This document shows, piece after piece, positions 30,844 through 35,877 of a DNA stretch of 35,877 bases. The notes under the pieces are model-generated. The model searched no databases and was not told where the DNA came from. It saw nothing but the letters and a program-made list of their open reading frames with translations. A program made the position numbers and the translations under genes. The DNA comes from Wohlfahrtiimonas larvae_A (GTDB lineage: Bacteria > Pseudomonadota > Gammaproteobacteria > Cardiobacteriales > Wohlfahrtiimonadaceae): the NCBI GenBank assembly GCA_040394195.1, contig JBEBSR010000026.1:1-35877 (forward strand), given 5' to 3'. The number at the start of each line of letters is the position of its first letter. Position 1 is the first letter of the stretch.

Positions 30844-30856
30844 TCTTTCATGTAAT

Positions 30857-30882
30857 AAAAAAGGCGCTTAAAGCGCCTTTTC
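30857..30882. terminator. Bidirectional terminator after the MerR gene
   Basis: AAGGCGCT (30861-30868) and AGCGCCTT (30872-30879) pair around a 3-base loop with A run before and T run after; it lies between the MerR gene and the convergent trhP. Confidence 0.85.
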
Positions 30883-30901
30883 ATCATATTACTAATGCCA
30901 A

Positions 30902-32332
30902 TTATTCATATAAGTAACGAGCAATCATTGTCATATCGTCCACAGGACCGATATTCGTGTGAACGATATAGCCTGAACCACGCGCAACATCAATCACTTC
31001 ACCTTTATCATTCTTCATTTCACCTAAGACAACTTCACGGTTGCCATGTTGATTGATGATTTCAATGCGATCGCCTGTTGCAAATTTATTCTTCGCTTCT
31101 AATACTGTTATGCCAGTTTCAGGATCATATGATTTCACTTCTGCAACATATTGTTGGCGAGAATGAATACTGTTACCTGTTAAGTAGTTTTGGTAAGCAT
31201 GTGGCATATGACGCTGTAAGAAACCTTCTGTATAACCACGGTTTGCCAAGCCATCTAACTTGCCATATAACTCAGGATTGAATTCACGACCAGCAACAGC
31301 ATCTTCAATCGCTTGACGATACAATTGTGCAGTACGTGCTACATAATATGGTGATTTTGTACGACCTTCGATTTTCAATGAATCTACACCGATTTCAATC
31401 AATTTTTGTACATGGTGAATCGCACGTAAATCACGTGAGTTCATAATGTATGTGCCGTTTTCATCTTCACTGATTTCCATCCACTCGCCTTTACGTTGGC
31501 TATTTTCTTGGATCAAATATGAACGATCAGCTTCAGGATGAGGATTGTAACCTTCAGGTGCATCAAATGCTGAACGATTCAATTCATCTTGCAGATATTT
31601 CATTGGGTCATCAGGTTCTTTAGGCTGAACATGATTACTACCACCTGTATAAATATTCACTAGATCAGCATTCTTTGGTACTAATTCACCTTCAGCTGTT
31701 TGCTGTGCATCTGTTAAGCCATAATTCCAACGACAAGCATTTGTACAAGTACCTTGGTTCGCATCACGATGGTTAAAGTAACCTGATAACAAACAACGGC
31801 CAGAATATGCAATACATAATGCACCATGAACGAATACTTCCAATTCCATATCTGGGCATTCTTGGCGAATTTCATGAATTTCATTGATGGATAATTCGCG
31901 AGATAAAATTACGCGTGTCAAACCTTGCTTCTGCCAGAATTTAACTGTTGCGCTGTTTACTGCGTTCGATTGTACAGACAAGTGAATGTCCATTTCAGGC
32001 CAGCGTTCACGAACCATCATGATTAAACCAGGATCAGCCATGATTAAAGCATCTGGGCCTAATTCAATGATTGGCGCTAAATCATCTACGAATGTTTTAA
32101 GTTTTGCACCATGTGGCATTGTATTCAATGCAACAAATAACTTTTTACCATGTTCATGAGCATAATCGATACCCATTTTCATGCGCTCTTCATTTTTGAA
32201 GTCGTTATTACGTACGCGCAAACTATAACGAGGCAAACCTGCATAAACAGCATCTGCACCATATGCAAATGCATAACGTAGATTTTCAAACGTGCCCGCA
32301 GGCGCTAACAATTCAACTTGTCGCTTTGTCAT
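30902..32332 (-). CDS. trhP: tRNA 5-hydroxyuridine prephenate-dependent hydroxylation protein TrhP (U32 family, YegQ)
   Basis: 476 residues, YegQ-type U32 'peptidase' family; E. coli TrhP is about 453. In E. coli it makes 5-hydroxyuridine at tRNA position 34 with prephenate and an iron-sulfur cluster. It starts KRQVELLAPAGTFENLRYAFAYGADAVYAG, typical of the U32 barrel. The four cluster cysteines are Cys173, Cys180, Cys196 and Cys200 in ALCIAYSGRC and GTCTNACRW, and LKIEGRTKSPYYVA is the U32 signature. The start is ATG 32332, with AAAGGA 8 bases upstream; the longer form from 32362 has no support. RlhA is the close relative but lacks this gene's length and C-terminal pattern. Confidence 0.92.
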   Translation of the reverse strand: MTKRQVELLAPAGTFENLRYAFAYGADAVYAGLPRYSLRVRNNDFKNEERMKMGIDYAHEHGKKLFVALNTMPHGAKLKTFVDDLAPIIELGPDALIMADPGLIMMVRERWPEMDIHLSVQSNAVNSATVKFWQKQGLTRVILSRELSINEIHEIRQECPDMELEVFVHGALCIAYSGRCLLSGYFNHRDANQGTCTNACRWNYGLTDAQQTAEGELVPKNADLVNIYTGGSNHVQPKEPDDPMKYLQDELNRSAFDAPEGYNPHPEADRSYLIQENSQRKGEWMEISEDENGTYIMNSRDLRAIHHVQKLIEIGVDSLKIEGRTKSPYYVARTAQLYRQAIEDAVAGREFNPELYGKLDGLANRGYTEGFLQRHMPHAYQNYLTGNSIHSRQQYVAEVKSYDPETGITVLEAKNKFATGDRIEIINQHGNREVVLGEMKNDKGEVIDVARGSGYIVHTNIGPVDDMTMIARYLYE

Positions 32333-32379
32333 AAAAATTATCCTTTCAGGGGATGAAGGCATATAGCCAAAAGGCGAAT

Positions 32380-32385
32380 ATTATA
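32380..32385 (-). promoter_or_regulatory. Possible -10 element of trhP
   Basis: A perfect TATAAT on the minus strand lies 48 bases before the trhP start codon, in the 66-base gap after the permease gene. No clear -35 is seen. Confidence 0.35.
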
Positions 32386-32398
32386 CCTGAAAAATAAT

Positions 32399-33577
32399 TT
32401 ATTTCCCCTGCTTTAACTTCGTGAGATATCGCAAAATGACAAAATAGGCAATTGCACCATATACAGCAATCAATACTATTAAATTCATCAATTGAGATTT
32501 AACATGCTCCAATGTTGCACCCATTTGATTGATATGCACTAATCCTTCAATCGCGGATGTTGATGGCAAAATACGTGCAATGATTAAGAATAGATCTGGC
32601 ATTAAATATTGCGGCCATGACATTCCCGAGAAAAAGAAGAAAATCATACTGAATGGTAAAACTAATAGGAAAACATTGTCCATTTTCTTAAATAACACAG
32701 ATGCACTTAATGCCAACATAATCACAGCACTCAAGAAGAAAAAGCCAAAGACCGCCAAATCAATAATGCTGCTTAATCTTGGCAATTGATACCAATATGG
32801 TGCAAATAACATGAAGATCCAGTACGCAAATGATGCATAAAATAGATAAGCAATGTATTTACCAAACAGTGTCACAAAGCCTAATTTTCCAACTGATAAT
32901 TGGCTATTTTTCACTAAATCTAAATCAAACTGAGATCGGCGGCTTAAAATACATGCCAACATAATACCGAGCCAAATGCTTTGATGCAGGATCAAAACAT
33001 AAGCAGGTGGAATAATATACGTTGCATAACCTGCTTGAGGGTTAAACAATTGTACATTCACTGGATTAAAAGGTGCGCTATTACCCATTGCAATTGCAGG
33101 ATCAACACCCATCGCAATCTGTTTATCTACCAAAATATTACGATTCATCGCCATCACAACAGAAGAAACTGCTGTGGCTGCACTGTTATAAATCATGACG
33201 TAACTTGCATCGCCATAAAATACAACAGCATCACGATGCCCTTTCAAAATATTTTGTTCAAAATCAAAAGGAATAACGATGATTCCGTAGATCTTACGTT
33301 GCTTTAATAATTCTTTCGCTTCACCAATATTTTCAACTTCATCTACAATTTTTAATGAATCTGTCGCATCCAAATTACGCAATAATTCTCGGCTCATTGT
33401 CGTTTGGTTTTGATCCATCACAGCGATTGGCACATCACGGACTTCTTCATTATTATATGGAATTGGGTAGAAAAAAAAGTAAGTCACTAATCCCATAATC
33501 AAAACAGAAGTTACTTCTTTAATACGAAAGATTTGTTTCAATTCATTGAGCACAACTGCTAGAAAAGTCTTAAGCAT
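32399..33577 (-). CDS. ABC-2 type permease, second subunit
   Basis: 392 residues, one N-terminal membrane helix (about 25-40), a large extracytoplasmic domain (about 45-180, with DVPIAVMDQNQTTMSRELLRNL and YGIIVIPFDFEQNILKG), then five C-terminal helices, the ABC2_membrane_3 layout seen in YhhJ/YbhR-type exporters. Substrate unknown. The ATG has AGGAGG 6 bases upstream and overlaps the previous gene by 8 bases, so the two permeases are translationally coupled and probably form a heterodimer. Confidence 0.92.
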   Translation of the reverse strand: MLKTFLAVVLNELKQIFRIKEVTSVLIMGLVTYFFFYPIPYNNEEVRDVPIAVMDQNQTTMSRELLRNLDATDSLKIVDEVENIGEAKELLKQRKIYGIIVIPFDFEQNILKGHRDAVVFYGDASYVMIYNSAATAVSSVVMAMNRNILVDKQIAMGVDPAIAMGNSAPFNPVNVQLFNPQAGYATYIIPPAYVLILHQSIWLGIMLACILSRRSQFDLDLVKNSQLSVGKLGFVTLFGKYIAYLFYASFAYWIFMLFAPYWYQLPRLSSIIDLAVFGFFFLSAVIMLALSASVLFKKMDNVFLLVLPFSMIFFFFSGMSWPQYLMPDLFLIIARILPSTSAIEGLVHINQMGATLEHVKSQLMNLIVLIAVYGAIAYFVILRYLTKLKQGK

Positions 33578-34766
33578 GTTTCGCCTCCTGTTTTCTTAGC
33601 AATGTGATGTTCAGCGTGATCAAAGCATAAGCCACAATGCCAATGATCATCATTGCGATGATAGATTTCAACGATGTTAATAAACCTGCATCACGCAATG
33701 TTTGATCCAATCTTGCTTCGATATACCATGTGATTGGTAGCATTGATCCCCAAATTTGAGCAAACATATCCATCGATATTCTTGGATAGAACAAACCTGT
33801 AAAACCAAAAGCAGGAGAAGCAAAAATACTCACAGAACCATAATTTAATGATCGTTGTGGCAACCATAATGTAAATACAATTGCACACAAAGAAGCACTG
33901 ACAATGAATACAAAAGACGCCAGTATTTGTAAAAATAAAGAACCATTAAACGGCAAATCGAAAAATGTAATTAGACCTATATCCAATGTGAATAATGACA
34001 TAATGAATATCAACGTATATGGCGCGATTTTATTCACCAAAAACTGGAAAATACTATCATTATTCATACGCAAAATACCCAATACACCTAATGTGCCATA
34101 TTTATCCTGCACAGTTGTATAAGCAATAGAGAGCATGACAACAATCTGTAATAGCGTTGGTACAATGCCATTCACCAAAGTATATATATAGTTCAATGTT
34201 GGGTTAAAAACAGGATGCATATCTGTTGCGATCGGTGTTAGTTCCTGCATAGCTAATTGAGCTGTCACACCTTGTGTACTCAATCTTTCAGCCTGCATAT
34301 TCAACAAACTTGTGCCAAAAGCTTGAGTGTAACCGACACTTAAAGTATTGCCTAAAGCCATGTATTGAAGATTGCTAAAACCCGTCACTTCGGGCTGTAA
34401 ATTTCCTAACATTCTTTTCTCAAAATCATTAGGAATCAACACAATGCCAAAAATTTCACCTTTTAATAAGGCGGATTTTGCATCACTCAAGTTATCATTT
34501 CGCATTGTAACTGCGACAGAAGGTGCACCTGAAACAGATTGAATTAACGCACGAGAAGCTTGAGTTTTATCCAAATCTACAACAGAAATAGGTACTTTAT
34601 TAATCACTTCAGCATTGAACATATACATCATGCCAAAAATGATAATCAAAGGATAAAGAAAAACTGAAGCAATCAGAGGCTTAGTTTTTCTAATAATTTT
34701 TAACTCACGCCAAAAAGCAAAGAAAAAGCTATTTTTCGCCTGAGTTTTTGTCATTGGATTTTTCAT
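33570..34766 (-). CDS. ABC-2 type permease, first subunit
   Basis: 398 residues from ATG 34766, preferred because GGGAG lies 7 bases upstream; a TTG at 34784 has no such site. The layout is the same as its partner: membrane helix near the N-terminus (SVFLYPLIIIFGMMYMF), large extracytoplasmic domain with KVPISVVDLDKTQASRALIQS and IFGIVLIPNDFEKRML, then a cluster of C-terminal helices. Both permeases share the V(P)I(A/S)V.D.(N/D)(Q/K)T pattern and so are paralogous. Sits between the HlyD gene and the second permease. Confidence 0.92.
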   Translation of the reverse strand: MKNPMTKTQAKNSFFFAFWRELKIIRKTKPLIASVFLYPLIIIFGMMYMFNAEVINKVPISVVDLDKTQASRALIQSVSGAPSVAVTMRNDNLSDAKSALLKGEIFGIVLIPNDFEKRMLGNLQPEVTGFSNLQYMALGNTLSVGYTQAFGTSLLNMQAERLSTQGVTAQLAMQELTPIATDMHPVFNPTLNYIYTLVNGIVPTLLQIVVMLSIAYTTVQDKYGTLGVLGILRMNNDSIFQFLVNKIAPYTLIFIMSLFTLDIGLITFFDLPFNGSLFLQILASFVFIVSASLCAIVFTLWLPQRSLNYGSVSIFASPAFGFTGLFYPRISMDMFAQIWGSMLPITWYIEARLDQTLRDAGLLTSLKSIIAMMIIGIVAYALITLNITLLRKQEAKHA

Positions 34767-34784
34767 AATTATACTCCCACTCAA

Positions 34785-35771
34785 TTATTGAGCTTTACGA
34801 GTATTCCATTTCGCAATCACACTCATTCCAGGGCGCAATGTATCCAAGTTTTTGACAGGCTTTGCGCGCACTTCAAAAGTTCTTAAGTCAAATTCACCTG
34901 TAGCTTTTGTAGCACGCCAGTTTGCATATTGTCCCAATGCATTCAATGCTGTGATTTTAACTTCTGCTGTTGTTTGTAATGCAGGAATTTCCACTTCAAA
35001 TACATCACCAATTTTTGCAGCTTTCAAGAAATCTTCACGAATATTGAATGTCACCCACATATCACTCAAATCAATCAATGAATATAATGGTGTACCTGGA
35101 TTATACAATTGACCAACTTCTGCAACTTTTGCTGTCACTTGACCATTGGCTGTTGCTTTCACAACCAAAGTATCTACATCTGTATTTACCTGATTCAATG
35201 CAGCCTTTGCTTGTTCTACTTGTGCATCTGATAAATGTTTAGTTTCAACACTTGCACCATTTTCAGCCAATTGTAAATTAGCTTCTGCTGCCAGTTTTTC
35301 TTTCAATGCCACTTCATAGCTAGTTTTAGTTTCATCAAATACTTGTTGCGAAACACCACCTTTCACAATTGCTTTTTGTACACGATCAAAGCTTTGTTTT
35401 GCTAAAGTTACGCCATCTTCTGCTGAGGCTAGTAATGCTTTTTGGATTTCAATTTGTTCAGGTCTTGTACTGTAGGCAACATTGCGATTAGCTACTGCTA
35501 CATTGTATTGTGCTTCAGCAGTGATTTGTTGTGCTGATAATGCAGGATTTTCTAATATAACTAAAGTATCACCTTCTTTAACGTTATCACCCAAGTCAAA
35601 GAAGATCTCTTTTGCTCTACCTTGAACACGTACGGAAATATCGACACGATTTGCTTCTACTTCACCTTGTAATACAAATTCTTTTTGCTGATTTGCGACT
35701 AGATATAAAACTATTACTAAACCCACAAGTAATGTGCCTAAACCTAATAATGTACGTGTCATTTTTTGCAT
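34785..35771 (-). CDS. HlyD-type periplasmic adaptor (membrane fusion protein)
   Basis: 328 residues. One N-terminal membrane anchor (about 7-25), then a first lipoyl half (VEANRVDISVRVQGRAKEIFFDLGDNVKEGDTLVILENP), a long helical hairpin (about 80-175) that would reach towards TolC, the second lipoyl half (DTLVVKATANGQVTAKVAEVGQLYNPGTPLYSLID) and a beta-barrel with a final RPGMSVIAKW motif. It connects an inner-membrane exporter to an outer-membrane channel. AGGAA lies 6 bases before the ATG. First gene of the HlyD-permease-permease operon. Neither an ABC ATPase nor a TolC gene is in the window. Confidence 0.93.
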   Translation of the reverse strand: MQKMTRTLLGLGTLLVGLVIVLYLVANQQKEFVLQGEVEANRVDISVRVQGRAKEIFFDLGDNVKEGDTLVILENPALSAQQITAEAQYNVAVANRNVAYSTRPEQIEIQKALLASAEDGVTLAKQSFDRVQKAIVKGGVSQQVFDETKTSYEVALKEKLAAEANLQLAENGASVETKHLSDAQVEQAKAALNQVNTDVDTLVVKATANGQVTAKVAEVGQLYNPGTPLYSLIDLSDMWVTFNIREDFLKAAKIGDVFEVEIPALQTTAEVKITALNALGQYANWRATKATGEFDLRTFEVRAKPVKNLDTLRPGMSVIAKWNTRKAQ

Positions 35772-35850
35772 AGTATATTCCTGAATTATCTAATCATTTG
35801 TTTATATTGTTATAGTATAGAGTATTTATTAATATTTAATATAGCACACA

Positions 35851-35877
35851 AGAAAAAGCCCGCTCATTGAGCGGGCT
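35851..35877 (-). terminator. Terminator of a minus-strand unit to the right of the window
   Basis: AGCCCGCTC (35857-35865) and GAGCGGGCT (35869-35877) pair around a 3-base loop; on the minus strand the stem is followed by TTTTT. It therefore ends a transcript coming from beyond the window and shows that the HlyD gene starts its own operon. If more T residues follow to the right it would be bidirectional. Confidence 0.75.

Overview
The window looks like chromosomal DNA from an AT-rich gammaproteobacterium. Supporting this are a lolA-rarA pair, groESL behind a sigma-32-type promoter, trhP (yegQ), a CsiD/LhgO/GabT/GabD glutarate module, and a ZntA/CadR-type metal pair. The genus cannot be fixed from the sequence. 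The gene content is mostly ordinary accessory and housekeeping material with no phage, CRISPR, tRNA or rRNA. Coding is dense and most genes have good Shine-Dalgarno sites.

Layout: 1-565 holds the 3' end of a membrane-protein gene with a perfect 9-bp coding repeat, a convergent DUF4236 gene and a frameshifted remnant of a second rarA 3' end. 567-3150 (minus) is lolA-rarA-ankyrin protein. 3317-8708 (plus) is a small conserved protein plus a 1650-residue DUF4132 protein, probably a two-gene system of unknown function. 8761-11770 (minus) is a small protein and a histidine kinase/double-receiver pair.

11957-20580 is the metabolic core: DUF3870 protein, CsiD glutarate 2-hydroxylase, APC permease, GabT, GabD, a DHWC-motif cupin, LhgO (opposite strand) and a CsiR-like GntR/FCD regulator. 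Together these would import and convert 5-aminovalerate/GABA and glutarate: GabT and GabD give glutarate or succinate, CsiD hydroxylates glutarate to L-2-hydroxyglutarate, and LhgO oxidises that to 2-oxoglutarate. Three copies of a GTTGCATGC(A/T)AC palindrome lie around this cluster and are likely operators of the regulator. The csiD transcript appears to have a ~230-nt structured leader ending in an intrinsic terminator, which is a candidate cis-regulatory RNA and one of the most interesting items here.

20735-25032 holds an unrecognised small protein, a secreted protein whose ATG start is separated from the reading frame by an apparent one-base loss, and a divergent LysR/MFS pair. 25093-27089 is groEL/groES. 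27330-30843 is an unknown membrane protein, a His-rich Zn/Cd P-type ATPase and its divergent MerR regulator with a clear dyad operator. 30902-35771 (minus) is trhP and a HlyD-permease-permease export operon with no ATPase gene, flanked on the right by a terminator at the window edge.
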